This document shows positions 25,349 to 33,776 of a stretch of 49,656 nt of DNA, in pieces. The notes below the pieces were generated by a model. That model made no database searches, had not been told where the DNA came from, and saw only the letters and a list, made by a program, of their open reading frames with translations. Both the position numbers and the translations under genes were made by a program. The stretch is from Flavobacteriales bacterium UBA2104 (GTDB taxonomy: Bacteria; Bacteroidota; Bacteroidia; Flavobacteriales_D; Crocinitomicaceae): assembly GCA_002331485.1 (NCBI GenBank), contig DCYS01000031.1, forward strand, positions 1 through 49,656. Reading direction: 5' to 3'. The stretch's first letter is position 1. Each line of letters opens with the position of its first letter.

Positions 25349-25381
25349 GATTTCCATTATTTTTACACATTATAACTGTAC

Positions 25382-25843
25382 ATGGCAGGATTAGTAGGAG
25401 AATATGAAGTAAAACTGGACGCTAAAGGGCGTTTCTTGTTTCCCTCTCATTTGAGAAGGCAATTGTCTCCTGCTGCCCAGGAAAGTTTCATGTTGAACAA
25501 AGGATTTGAAGATTGCTTAACACTTTACCCGATGAATGAATGGGAGAAGTTGAGCGAATCGTTGAGTAAGATCAATCTCTTCAAACCGAAGAATCGAATG
25601 TTCTACCGTTTGTTCCATCAGGGAGCAAAAGACGTGTCGCTAGACAAAACGGGTAGAGTATTGATTCCAACTTCACACATGGAACGTGTCGGTCTAAAAA
25701 AAGAAGTGATGCTGATCGCTTACAACGACCGAATTGAGATCTGGGATAAATCCAAGTACTTCGAAATGATCGAAGGCTCCATGACAGACTTTGCTGATTT
25801 GGCAGAGGAAGTAATGGGTAAGATTGGAAATGACGACGAATAA
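25382..25843 (+). CDS. mraZ: Division/cell wall cluster transcriptional repressor MraZ
   Basis: A 153-residue protein of the MraZ family, a ring-forming DNA-binding repressor of the dcw operon. It has two SpoVT/AbrB-like halves: GEYEVKLDAKGRFLFPSHLR (about 6-25) and DVSLDKTGRVLIPTSHM (about 83-99), each with the DxxGRxxxP core, followed by IAYNDRIEIWDKSKY. It lies at the head of the cluster, after a promoter-like element and two inverted MraZ-type boxes. The start ATG 25382 gives a standard N-terminus. Its end overlaps the rsmH start. Confidence 0.96.
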   Translation: MAGLVGEYEVKLDAKGRFLFPSHLRRQLSPAAQESFMLNKGFEDCLTLYPMNEWEKLSESLSKINLFKPKNRMFYRLFHQGAKDVSLDKTGRVLIPTSHMERVGLKKEVMLIAYNDRIEIWDKSKYFEMIEGSMTDFADLAEEVMGKIGNDDE

Positions 25844-26756
25844 CGAAGAGAAATACCACGTTCCTGTAATGCTTCAAGAGTGTCTTGACGGGTTGGATAT
25901 CCAGCCTGATGGGACTTATGTGGATGTGACTTTCGGAGGGGGTGGTCATTCCCGTGCGATCTTCGACCAACTTTCGGATAAAGGTCAATTGATCGCATTC
26001 GATCAGGATCCAGACGCCGCGCAAAATGCGTGGGATGCACCGAACTTTCACTTTGTAGCTTCGAATTTCTCCTTCCTAAAGAATCAATTGCGCATGCTTG
26101 GGATAAAGCAAGTGGATGGAATACTTGCTGATCTTGGTGTTTCTTCACATCAGTTCAATGAGCCAAAACGAGGATTTAGTATTCGTTCCGATGAGAAGTT
26201 GGATATGCGCATGAATCAGCAAAGCGAATTGTCAGCATTCCATGTTGTGAATGAATGGGAGGAAGATGAGCTGATCTCGATTTTTCAAAAATATGGTGAG
26301 GTGAAATCACCACGTCGTATTGCTCAGCGCATTTGTACGGAGCGTGGTCGCGAGAAAGTCAAAACAACTGGTGATCTGGTTGCATTGCTCGAACCACTTG
26401 CGCCAAAATTCAAAGAAAATAAGTTTTACGCTCAGGTTTTCCAGGCGATCCGAATCGCAGTGAACGATGAGATGGAAGTGCTTGAAAAAATGCTGGAGCA
26501 AACTGTGGAGGTGCTAAAACCTGGTGGTCGATTGGTGGTGGAGTCCTACCATTCACTAGAAGATCGCATGGTAAAGAACTTTGTGAAGCGAGGGAGTTTC
26601 GATGGAAAGATAACCAAGGATTTTTATGGGAATGTGCTTAAGCCTTTTGATGAGGTAGTGCGCAAACCGATCACACCAACTGAAGAAGAATTAGAAAGAA
26701 ATACACGCGCACGAAGCGCAAAATTGAGAATAGCCGTTCGACGTGAAGGAGAATAA
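25830..26756 (+). CDS. rsmH: 16S rRNA (cytosine(1402)-N(4))-methyltransferase
   Basis: A 308-residue S-adenosylmethionine-dependent methyltransferase that methylates N4 of C1402 in 16S rRNA. The N-terminal YHVPVMLQECLDGL is followed by the SAM-binding motif DVTFGGGGHSRAIF, then AFDQDPDA, GILADLGVSSHQFNEPKRGFS and the C-terminal VESYHSLEDRMVKNF. The family's inserted helical domain is present and the ending RSAKLR is conserved. ATG 25830 is chosen over an in-frame TTG at 25824. It overlaps mraZ by 14 bases and its end overlaps ftsL by 14 bases. Confidence 0.97.
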   Translation: MTTNNEEKYHVPVMLQECLDGLDIQPDGTYVDVTFGGGGHSRAIFDQLSDKGQLIAFDQDPDAAQNAWDAPNFHFVASNFSFLKNQLRMLGIKQVDGILADLGVSSHQFNEPKRGFSIRSDEKLDMRMNQQSELSAFHVVNEWEEDELISIFQKYGEVKSPRRIAQRICTERGREKVKTTGDLVALLEPLAPKFKENKFYAQVFQAIRIAVNDEMEVLEKMLEQTVEVLKPGGRLVVESYHSLEDRMVKNFVKRGSFDGKITKDFYGNVLKPFDEVVRKPITPTEEELERNTRARSAKLRIAVRREGE

Positions 26757-27162
26757 CTACATATCGGAAGACCAGAAGAAAAAGAAGAAGACCAAAAAGA
26801 AAAAAGGTCGTCGTCTTTTTAAGTCAGGTGGGAAGCAATCCAAGACCATGGTGCAGATCATGAATGGAGAGTTTTTGACCAAGACTTTCTTCTTGAATAA
26901 CCTGACGTACATCTTCTTCGTGATCTTTTTGCTGATCCTGATCGTGACCAAAGGGTATTACGTGAATCAATTGGCAGATGATATTTCGGATACAGAAACT
27001 GAAGTAGGGAATATCACAGCAGATTATGTAGAGACAAAAGCGGCTCTAGAAGAACTAACACGAAGAACTGAATTGATCGAGCGATTAAGTCCATTAGGAT
27101 TGCGCGAAACGGTTAATCCAACAAAAGTAATACGAGTAAAAGATAAGAACCAGGAAGAATGA
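26743..27162 (+). CDS. ftsL: FtsL-like cell division protein
   Basis: A 139-residue single-pass (bitopic) membrane protein in the position of ftsL. A lysine-rich cytoplasmic tail (KKKKKTKKKKGRR, about 12-24) leads into one membrane helix (YIFFVIFLLILIVTKGYYV, about 56-74) and a periplasmic coiled-coil-prone helix (QLADDISDTETEVGNITADY, ALEELTRRTELIERL). This is the layout of FtsL in Bacteroidota; sequence conservation is low in general, so position is the main evidence. The start is GTG at 26743, inside the rsmH end. Its TGA overlaps the ATG of ftsI by 4 bases, suggesting translational coupling. Confidence 0.88.
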   Translation: MKENNYISEDQKKKKKTKKKKGRRLFKSGGKQSKTMVQIMNGEFLTKTFFLNNLTYIFFVIFLLILIVTKGYYVNQLADDISDTETEVGNITADYVETKAALEELTRRTELIERLSPLGLRETVNPTKVIRVKDKNQEE

Positions 27163-29255
27163 ATACGCCAAGACCAGTCATATTGCGCGTTTACTTGATC
27201 TATTTTTTTATAGTTCTTGTCATGTTGTTGGTGGTGATCAAGTCTGTTTCTATCATAATGGATGGACGTGACACTATCTTTACAACTGAGTCTACAAAAT
27301 TAAAAACGCGTTCTGCGATCATTGAGCCGAGAAGAGGTGAGATCCTGGATGCCCGATTGAGTCCACTTGTAACTTCTGTAGCATTCTATGATGTATACAT
27401 GGATCCAGTAACAGTTGAAGATGAAGTTTGGGACGCTGGGATCAGTGGGTTGAGTAAAGGCTTGGCGAGGATCTTTCCTGAAAAATCAGCTCGTGAATAT
27501 GAAGAATATCTACGGGATGCCCGAGTTAAAAAACGTCGTTACGTCTTGATCCAAAAAAGAGTGACGATCGAAACTCGAAAGCAACTTAGAGAGTTACCGA
27601 TATTCAGAAAAGGTCGATTCAAGGGTGGATTGATCGATAATCAGGCGACGATCGTGAGAAAACGTCCGAATGGTGAGTTGCTGGCAAGAACATTAGGTTA
27701 TGTAAAGAAGCGTGAAAGAGATACACTTTTAGTTGGACTTGAAGGGGCTTACAATCATTTCCTGGCTGGAAGAAACGGAGAGATCATCGAGCAGAAGATC
27801 TCGAATTCATGGAAGCCAACAGGAGCCGTTGTTCGAGAGGGAGAGAACGGATACGATGTCGTTACAACCATTGACAAAGATATTCAGGAGGTTGCGCATA
27901 CAGAGCTTGAAAACCAACTGAAGACAAAAGGTGGGCGCTACGGTTGTGCAATCGTGATGGATGTTAAAACCGGGTTCGTAAAAGCAATGGTAAACCTTCA
28001 AAAAACCGGAGAAGACGAATACGGGGAAGTTTACAATCATGCCATCGGTACGCGTGAGGTTCCGGGATCTACGATGAAGCTAGCTTCTTTGATGGCGGCA
28101 TTGGAAGACAAAAAGATCCAGATCACGGATACAGTAAATGCAGTAGGTAAATACGAATTTTATGATCGTGAATTACACGATTCTAGAGCATGGGGATATG
28201 GTAAGATCACGATCAAAGAAGCATTTGAAGTTTCGTCGAATGTCATTTCTAAGGTGATCTACAATAGTTACCGAAAAGAACCACGTCGCTACATCGATCG
28301 ATTAGCTCAATTTGGTTTAACACAACCAGTCGGGATCAATATTGCAGGTGAAAGAGATCCGATCTATTCTGAACCAGGAGAGTCACAATGGTGGGGAGGT
28401 TCCCTTGCATGGATGTCAATTGGATATGAGTTTCAGTTAACACCACTACAACTATTATCCTTCTACAATGCCGTAGCGAACGATGGTAAATACATGAAGC
28501 CTCAATTTGTTTCTAAGGTCCTCAATAACCAGGATGTCGTTCAGGAATTCGAGCCTCAGGTTGTTAAGGAACAGATCTGTAGTAAGGAGACGATCGATAT
28601 TATGAAGTCTTGCCTTGAAGGAGTAATGGTGAATGGTACGGGTAAGCGCTTGAAATCGACATTCTTTGAGATTGCTGGGAAGACTGGAACAGCTCAGATC
28701 GCTAATCAAAATCAAGGATACGGAGAAGAAGGAGAGAAGAAGTACATCGCTTCTTTTGCTGGTTATTTTCCTGCTGATGATCCGATCTACTCGTGCATCG
28801 TTGTGATTGCTGCTCCAACTGATGATATATACGGAGCTTCTGTTTCAGGTACTGTGTTCGCATCAATTGCGAACAAAGTGTATGCATCAAGTTATGAGTA
28901 TCACAAGGCTGTGAATGAAAAGCAAAAGATCGTTTCAATGCCTCCTGTTCAAGATGGAAGCAGATACGATATCAATACTGTCCTCAATAAACTCTCTGTC
29001 AATAAAAACTTTAACGGTCACAGTGACTGGGTGAAAGCGAAACGCGGCGACAAGTCAATAACATTTAACGATTACGGACTGAATAAAGAACGTGTTCCAG
29101 ATGTAAGAGGAATGGGATTAGAGGATGCAGTTTACTTGCTTGAGCAAGTCGGTTTAACGGTAAAAGTTATTGGTTTTGGAAAAGTAGTGGATCAATCCAT
29201 TGTGCCAGGAGCAAAAGCAGTGAACGGCGGAGTAATAACAATAGAATTAAAGTAG
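27159..29255 (+). CDS. ftsI: Septal peptidoglycan transpeptidase FtsI (class B PBP) with PASTA domain
   Basis: A 698-residue class B penicillin-binding protein that cross-links septal peptidoglycan. An N-terminal membrane anchor (VYLIYFFIVLVMLLVVIKSV) precedes the pedestal domain (RSAIIEPRRGEILDARLSPL). The transpeptidase domain has the active-site serine in STMK (Ser304, Lys307), the SSN triad (359-361) and KTG (508-510). The last 60 residues (VPDVRGMGLEDAVYLLEQVG) form a PASTA domain, as in many Bacteroidota FtsI. The start overlaps ftsL by 4 bases, and murE begins 1 base after the stop. Confidence 0.96.
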   Translation: MNTPRPVILRVYLIYFFIVLVMLLVVIKSVSIIMDGRDTIFTTESTKLKTRSAIIEPRRGEILDARLSPLVTSVAFYDVYMDPVTVEDEVWDAGISGLSKGLARIFPEKSAREYEEYLRDARVKKRRYVLIQKRVTIETRKQLRELPIFRKGRFKGGLIDNQATIVRKRPNGELLARTLGYVKKRERDTLLVGLEGAYNHFLAGRNGEIIEQKISNSWKPTGAVVREGENGYDVVTTIDKDIQEVAHTELENQLKTKGGRYGCAIVMDVKTGFVKAMVNLQKTGEDEYGEVYNHAIGTREVPGSTMKLASLMAALEDKKIQITDTVNAVGKYEFYDRELHDSRAWGYGKITIKEAFEVSSNVISKVIYNSYRKEPRRYIDRLAQFGLTQPVGINIAGERDPIYSEPGESQWWGGSLAWMSIGYEFQLTPLQLLSFYNAVANDGKYMKPQFVSKVLNNQDVVQEFEPQVVKEQICSKETIDIMKSCLEGVMVNGTGKRLKSTFFEIAGKTGTAQIANQNQGYGEEGEKKYIASFAGYFPADDPIYSCIVVIAAPTDDIYGASVSGTVFASIANKVYASSYEYHKAVNEKQKIVSMPPVQDGSRYDINTVLNKLSVNKNFNGHSDWVKAKRGDKSITFNDYGLNKERVPDVRGMGLEDAVYLLEQVGLTVKVIGFGKVVDQSIVPGAKAVNGGVITIELK

Positions 29256-29256
29256 C

Positions 29257-30720
29257 GTGAAAAACGTAAGAGACATATTATACGGAGCGTCGATCAGAGA
29301 AGTGGTCGGAACAACGGATAGTGAGATCGAGAACATCGTTTTTGATTCCAGACAAGTAGCAGACAATGATCTATTTGTTGCGATCAAAGGTGCTGCAGCG
29401 GACGGACATCAATTCATTGATAAAGCGATCCAGAGCGGTGCAACTTCGATTGTTCTTGAAGATAAGCCAGAAGAATTAAAGAGCGGCATCAACTATATCG
29501 TTGTTGATGATACGCACAAGGCACTTTCCATTTTAGCGAACAATTATTTCGATCAGCCAAGTAAAGACTTAAAGTTGGTAGGTATCACAGGTACGAATGG
29601 AAAGACGACAACAACAACATTACTGTACAATCTTTTTCTTCAAATGGGAAGATCTGTTGGGTTGATCTCAACAGTGGTAAACATGATCAATGATAAGGCG
29701 ATCCCAACAGAGCGTACAACACCTGATCCTGTTAGTTTGAATGCACTATTGCGTCAAATGGTGGATGAAGGTTGTGAATATTGCTTTATGGAAGTGAGCT
29801 CTCACGCCATCCATCAGAAAAGAGTTGGTGGACTTCATTTTTACGGAGGAGGATTCACGAATATTACACGTGAGCACCTGGATTACCACAAGACATTTAA
29901 GGAGTATCTCAACGTAAAGAAGGAATTCTTTGATGGGTTGTCAGCAGAGTCATTTGCGATAACGAATGCAGATGATAAGAATGGTGATGTGATGCTTCAG
30001 AATACAAAAGCGAAGAAATTCACTTATGCCTTGAAGAATGTCGCAGACTACAAAGCGAAGGTGTTGGAAAATAACTTTTCCGGATTGGTATTGTCGATCC
30101 AGGGAACAGAATTATACACGCGATTGATTGGTGATTTTAACGCATACAACGTGCTTTTAGTTTATGCAATTGCAGAGCAACTGGAAGATAATACGATCGA
30201 GATCTTGCGTGTGCTTTCAAGTTTGCAGCCTGTTGAGGGTCGATTTGAATACTTCAAAAGTAAAACCGGGGTGATCGGTATAGTTGATTACGCTCATACA
30301 CCTGATGCTTTGGAGAATGTGTTGAGCACCATCGGAAATATTCGCACAGGAAATGAGACTGTTTTTACACTTGTTGGATGCGGCGGTGATCGCGATAGAA
30401 CGAAGCGACCAGTTATGGCAAAGATCGCGTGTGAAGGCAGTGATAAAGTGGTATTGACATCTGACAATCCAAGAACGGAAGATCCGGATGCGATCATTGA
30501 GGAGATGATGACGGGTGTTGGTGGTGAGCACTACAAAAAAACAATGAGTATCTCCAGTCGAAAAGATGCGATCAAAACAGCTTGCCAGATGGCGGAATCA
30601 GACGATATCATTCTTATCGCTGGAAAAGGACATGAAACTTATCAAGAGATCAACGGAGTAAAACACGATTTCGATGATCTGGAAATATTAAAAGAAATAC
30701 TAACAAAACTCGATAAATAA
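29257..30720 (+). CDS. murE: UDP-MurNAc-tripeptide synthetase (meso-diaminopimelate-adding)
   Basis: A 487-residue Mur ligase that adds the third residue to UDP-MurNAc-L-Ala-D-Glu. The ATP-binding loop is GITGTNGKTTTTTLLYN (about 107-123). ERTTPDPVSLNALLR, EVSSHAIHQKRV and TNITREHLDYHKT follow in family order. The motif SDNPRTEDPDAI (about 407-418) is the DNPR signature for meso-diaminopimelate as the added amino acid, so the wall peptide should contain mDAP. The start is GTG 29257, one base after the ftsI stop. Its last base is shared with the mraY start (TAATG). Confidence 0.96.
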   Translation: MKNVRDILYGASIREVVGTTDSEIENIVFDSRQVADNDLFVAIKGAAADGHQFIDKAIQSGATSIVLEDKPEELKSGINYIVVDDTHKALSILANNYFDQPSKDLKLVGITGTNGKTTTTTLLYNLFLQMGRSVGLISTVVNMINDKAIPTERTTPDPVSLNALLRQMVDEGCEYCFMEVSSHAIHQKRVGGLHFYGGGFTNITREHLDYHKTFKEYLNVKKEFFDGLSAESFAITNADDKNGDVMLQNTKAKKFTYALKNVADYKAKVLENNFSGLVLSIQGTELYTRLIGDFNAYNVLLVYAIAEQLEDNTIEILRVLSSLQPVEGRFEYFKSKTGVIGIVDYAHTPDALENVLSTIGNIRTGNETVFTLVGCGGDRDRTKRPVMAKIACEGSDKVVLTSDNPRTEDPDAIIEEMMTGVGGEHYKKTMSISSRKDAIKTACQMAESDDIILIAGKGHETYQEINGVKHDFDDLEILKEILTKLDK

Positions 30721-31964
30721 TGCTCTACTATTTATTTGATTATTTAAACACTTTAGACTTCCCGGGAGCGGGTGTATTTGAGTACATCTCTTTCCGTTCT
30801 GGAATGGCATTGATCTTCTCACTTATCATCTCGATCCTTTTTGGTAATAAGTTGATCGGACTGTTGCGCAAAATGCAGATGGGTGAGCAAGTTCGTGACC
30901 TTGGATTGGAAGGTCAAAAAGAAAAAGAAGGGACGCCAACGATGGGAGGATTGATCATTTTAGGTTCGATCCTGATCCCTACGCTATTATTTGCGAAGCT
31001 TCACAATGTGTATGTGATCACGATGATCATTGCTACAGTTTGGTTAGGAGTGATCGGATTTATTGACGATTACCTGAAGGTGCTTAAAAAGAACAAGGAT
31101 GGACTTGCTGGAAAATTTAAAGTAGTTGGACAGATCGGAGTTGGAGTGATCGTTGGAGCAATGTTGTTCTTTCATCCGGATGTAAAAGTTCACAAGAAAG
31201 TAGAGCAGAATTACGAATTGAGAGCGGGTGAAAAGTTCGTAACGAATATTCATAATAAAGATGAGAATAGCACTACAAAGTGGATCGAAACAAGGGATAT
31301 GACCACAACGATCCCTTTCGTGAAGAATAATGAGATCAACTACAACTGGTTTTTAGGAGAAAACTCTAAATCATGGGGCTGGCTGATCTTTATTCCGATC
31401 GTGATCTTCATCGTTATAGCTGTTTCGAATGGAGCTAACATGACAGATGGATTGGATGGTCTGGCCACCGGTAGTTCAGCAATTATCGGTATTGCGTTGG
31501 CCGTTTTGGCTTATGTCAGTGCACACGTTGAATTCGCCGACTATCTCAACGTAATGTATATACCATTCGCAGAAGAGCTGGTGATTTTCATTGCAGCTTT
31601 CGTTGGAGCGTGTATCGGATTTTTGTGGTACAACTCTTACCCTGCCAAAGTATTTATGGGAGATACAGGGAGTTTGGCGATTGGAGGTGTGATCGCTGTG
31701 TTTGCGATTGCTATTCGTAAGGAGCTTTTGATCCCGGTATTGTGTGGGATCTTCCTCATCGAAAACCTTTCGGTGATCATGCAGGTAGCTTATTTCAAAT
31801 ACACGAAGAAAAGAACAGGAGAGGGTCGTCGTATTTTCTTAATGGCGCCATTACATCACCACTATCAGAAGAAAGGACTACACGAAGCCAAGATCGTTGC
31901 GCGATTCTGGATCGTAGGGATCTTGCTTGCGGTGATCACCATTGTAACCCTGAAATTGAGATAA
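30720..31964 (+). CDS. mraY: Phospho-N-acetylmuramoyl-pentapeptide-transferase
   Basis: A 414-residue polytopic membrane enzyme that transfers phospho-MurNAc-pentapeptide to undecaprenyl phosphate, giving lipid I. Conserved segments are GTPTMGG (about 77-83), the catalytic DDYLK, NMTDGLDGLATG (about 240-251), MGDTGSLAIGG and the cytoplasmic PLHHHYQKKG. Compared with the about 360-residue E. coli enzyme it has an extra hydrophilic stretch between membrane helices (about 155-220: HKKVEQNYELRAGEKF, DENSTTKWIETRDMTTTI), a feature of Bacteroidota MraY proteins. It overlaps murE by 1 base and is followed immediately by murD. Confidence 0.96.
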   Translation: MLYYLFDYLNTLDFPGAGVFEYISFRSGMALIFSLIISILFGNKLIGLLRKMQMGEQVRDLGLEGQKEKEGTPTMGGLIILGSILIPTLLFAKLHNVYVITMIIATVWLGVIGFIDDYLKVLKKNKDGLAGKFKVVGQIGVGVIVGAMLFFHPDVKVHKKVEQNYELRAGEKFVTNIHNKDENSTTKWIETRDMTTTIPFVKNNEINYNWFLGENSKSWGWLIFIPIVIFIVIAVSNGANMTDGLDGLATGSSAIIGIALAVLAYVSAHVEFADYLNVMYIPFAEELVIFIAAFVGACIGFLWYNSYPAKVFMGDTGSLAIGGVIAVFAIAIRKELLIPVLCGIFLIENLSVIMQVAYFKYTKKRTGEGRRIFLMAPLHHHYQKKGLHEAKIVARFWIVGILLAVITIVTLKLR

Positions 31965-33311
31965 TTGAGCAATACGAAACAACATATTGCCATTTTGGGT
32001 GCCGGTGAAAGCGGTGTTGGAGCAGCGATCCTAGCGAAATCGAAAGGTTTTGAAGTGTTCGTAAGTGACTTCGGTTCGATCAAAGAAAAGTTCAAAAATG
32101 AACTGATCGAGAGTGAGATCGAATGGGAAGAAGGAGGTCATACTTTTGATCGCATAGCGCAGTCAGATGAAGTGATCAAGAGTCCTGGGATTCCAAATGC
32201 ATCTCCTTTCATTCAGAAGTTGAGAGGTGAAGGAATTACACCGATCAGCGATATCGAATTTGCGGCAAGATATACTGACGCAAAATTCATTTGTATTACT
32301 GGAAGTAACGGGAAAACGACTACGACGCATTTGATCCATCATGTACTTACAAAAGGTGGGATAGATGCAGAGATCGCAGGTAATGTTGGGGTGAGCTTCT
32401 CACGTAAGGTTATGGATTTAACTCCTGAATACTTTGTGATCGAGATGAGCAGCTTTCAATTGGAGGATGTCTACGATTTCAAAGCAGATATTTCCATTCT
32501 CCTGAATATCACACCAGATCATTTAGATCGCTACGAAGAGTCAATGGAACTCTACGGAAAAGCAAAAATGCGAATTACGCAAAATCAAACGGCTGAAGAA
32601 GCCTTCATCTATAATGCAGATGATCCTCAGATTAGAAAACAACTGGATGCGATCAGCAAATTAGATGTAAAACAGTATGGATTCTCTTTGGAGAAAGAAG
32701 AGGGAGTTGACGCCTTCCTCGATGAAAAATCGGAAACAATAACAATCAAAAATAAATTAACTATGTCGATTCATGATTTGGCCCTTAAGGGCAAGCACAA
32801 TGTGCAAAATTCTCTGGCAGCAGGACTTACAGGGAAGCTAGTTGACCTAAGAAAAGAGAGTATTCGCGAGAGTCTTTCTGATTTTACAAATGTAGAGCAC
32901 CGTCTGGAGTTCGTAGCGAAAGTAAATGGAATTGAATTCATTAACGATTCTAAAGCGACGAACATCAATGCAACGTGGTTTGCACTCGAGAGTATGACAG
33001 CTCCAACAGTTTGGGTAGTTGGAGGAGTTGATAAAGGAAATGACTACGATGAGCTCATGCCTTTAGTACAAGAAAAAGTAAAAGCGATCGTATGCCTAGG
33101 AAAGGATAACACGAAGATCATCGAAGCATTTAAAGATGTTGTTGAGAACATCGTAGAGACAGAATCTCCAATGGATGCGGTTGGTTATGCATACCAGTTG
33201 GCTAAGAAGGATGAAACTGTTCTATTGTCTCCGGCTTGTGCGAGTTTTGATCTATTTGAAAACTACGAAGACAGAGGGCAGCAATTTAAGAATGCAGTAA
33301 GACGTCTGTAA
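31965..33311 (+). CDS. murD: UDP-N-acetylmuramoylalanine-D-glutamate ligase
   Basis: A 448-residue Mur ligase that adds D-glutamate to UDP-MurNAc-L-Ala. The N-terminal Rossmann domain starts HIAILGAGESGVGAAILAK. The P-loop is ITGSNGKTTTTHLIHHVL (about 107-124). AGNVGVSF, NITPDHLDRY, LKGKHNVQNSLAA and FINDSKATNINATWFAL follow in family order. The C-terminal LLSPACASFDLFENYEDRG is diagnostic of MurD. The start is TTG 31965 directly after the mraY stop, giving MSNTKQHIAIL; no ATG in a suitable place exists. An unrecognised gene, not ftsW, follows. Confidence 0.95.
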   Translation: MSNTKQHIAILGAGESGVGAAILAKSKGFEVFVSDFGSIKEKFKNELIESEIEWEEGGHTFDRIAQSDEVIKSPGIPNASPFIQKLRGEGITPISDIEFAARYTDAKFICITGSNGKTTTTHLIHHVLTKGGIDAEIAGNVGVSFSRKVMDLTPEYFVIEMSSFQLEDVYDFKADISILLNITPDHLDRYEESMELYGKAKMRITQNQTAEEAFIYNADDPQIRKQLDAISKLDVKQYGFSLEKEEGVDAFLDEKSETITIKNKLTMSIHDLALKGKHNVQNSLAAGLTGKLVDLRKESIRESLSDFTNVEHRLEFVAKVNGIEFINDSKATNINATWFALESMTAPTVWVVGGVDKGNDYDELMPLVQEKVKAIVCLGKDNTKIIEAFKDVVENIVETESPMDAVGYAYQLAKKDETVLLSPACASFDLFENYEDRGQQFKNAVRRL

Positions 33312-33323
33312 TAGATTTTAGAT

Positions 33324-33773
33324 ATGGAAAAGAATAAATCGATCGAAGAATTGATCCGCTCAGCACGGGTAGAAACGACGAATGAATTTAAGGAGCGTTT
33401 TAAGCAAAAATGGTTCAATGGACTGCCAGCATTTCGATGGTCTGAATTGCAGCTAACTCAAGAGCTGAAAGCAACGATTTACACAGAGAATCCAACAGTT
33501 TGGTTGCTTCGTTTACCTCAAAACGAACGATTTGATGACAAGGTTTGGGATGTGATCGACGTAAGTAGAATATTGTCATTTGATTATTTGGAAGAAGGTC
33601 ACGATGCATTGGAAGATGACGAGCTTTTCAACCTGTGGTTAGCGGAAAACATTACAACCGGTGTTGGGATGTTGAACTTCCCTGAGGATGAATGTGTGAT
33701 CGTGTACACTGGTGGGACTGGACCTTACTCAAAAGAATGGGTCTCTCATTTTGAAAATAAATTGGATAAATAG
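33324..33773 (+). CDS. Unrecognised 149-aa protein between murD and ftsW
   Basis: A 149-residue soluble, acidic protein without signal peptide or membrane helix. The N-terminal half is helical and charged (SIEELIRSARVETTNEFKER, FKQKWFNGLPAFRWSELQLT). The rest looks mixed alpha/beta (TVWLLRLPQNERF, KVWDVIDVSRILSFDYLEEG, DECVIVYTGGTGPYS). I recognise no family. It starts 12 bases after the murD stop, and ftsW begins 3 bases after its stop, so it belongs to the dcw operon. A role in wall synthesis or division is inferred only from position. Confidence 0.75.
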   Translation: MEKNKSIEELIRSARVETTNEFKERFKQKWFNGLPAFRWSELQLTQELKATIYTENPTVWLLRLPQNERFDDKVWDVIDVSRILSFDYLEEGHDALEDDELFNLWLAENITTGVGMLNFPEDECVIVYTGGTGPYSKEWVSHFENKLDK

Positions 33774-33776
33774 TTA

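Larger units (their letters stand above)
24955..25381. promoter_or_regulatory. 427-bp divergent intergenic region between the ATPase-DUF4435 gene and mraZ
   Basis: No gene is seen. The minus strand has a TAnnTTTG match, TACCTTTG (25074-25067), that could drive the ATPase-DUF4435 unit with a leader of over 100 bases. The plus strand has TAACTTTG (25283-25290), a candidate -7 element for mraZ. Two inverted MraZ-type boxes flank the latter. The stretch 25090-25200 shows nothing I can name. Confidence 0.6.

Noticed and set aside
25581..26148. Long minus-strand open frames across the mraZ-rsmH junction.
   Set aside because: They are antisense to two clearly coding genes and have no recognisable protein features.
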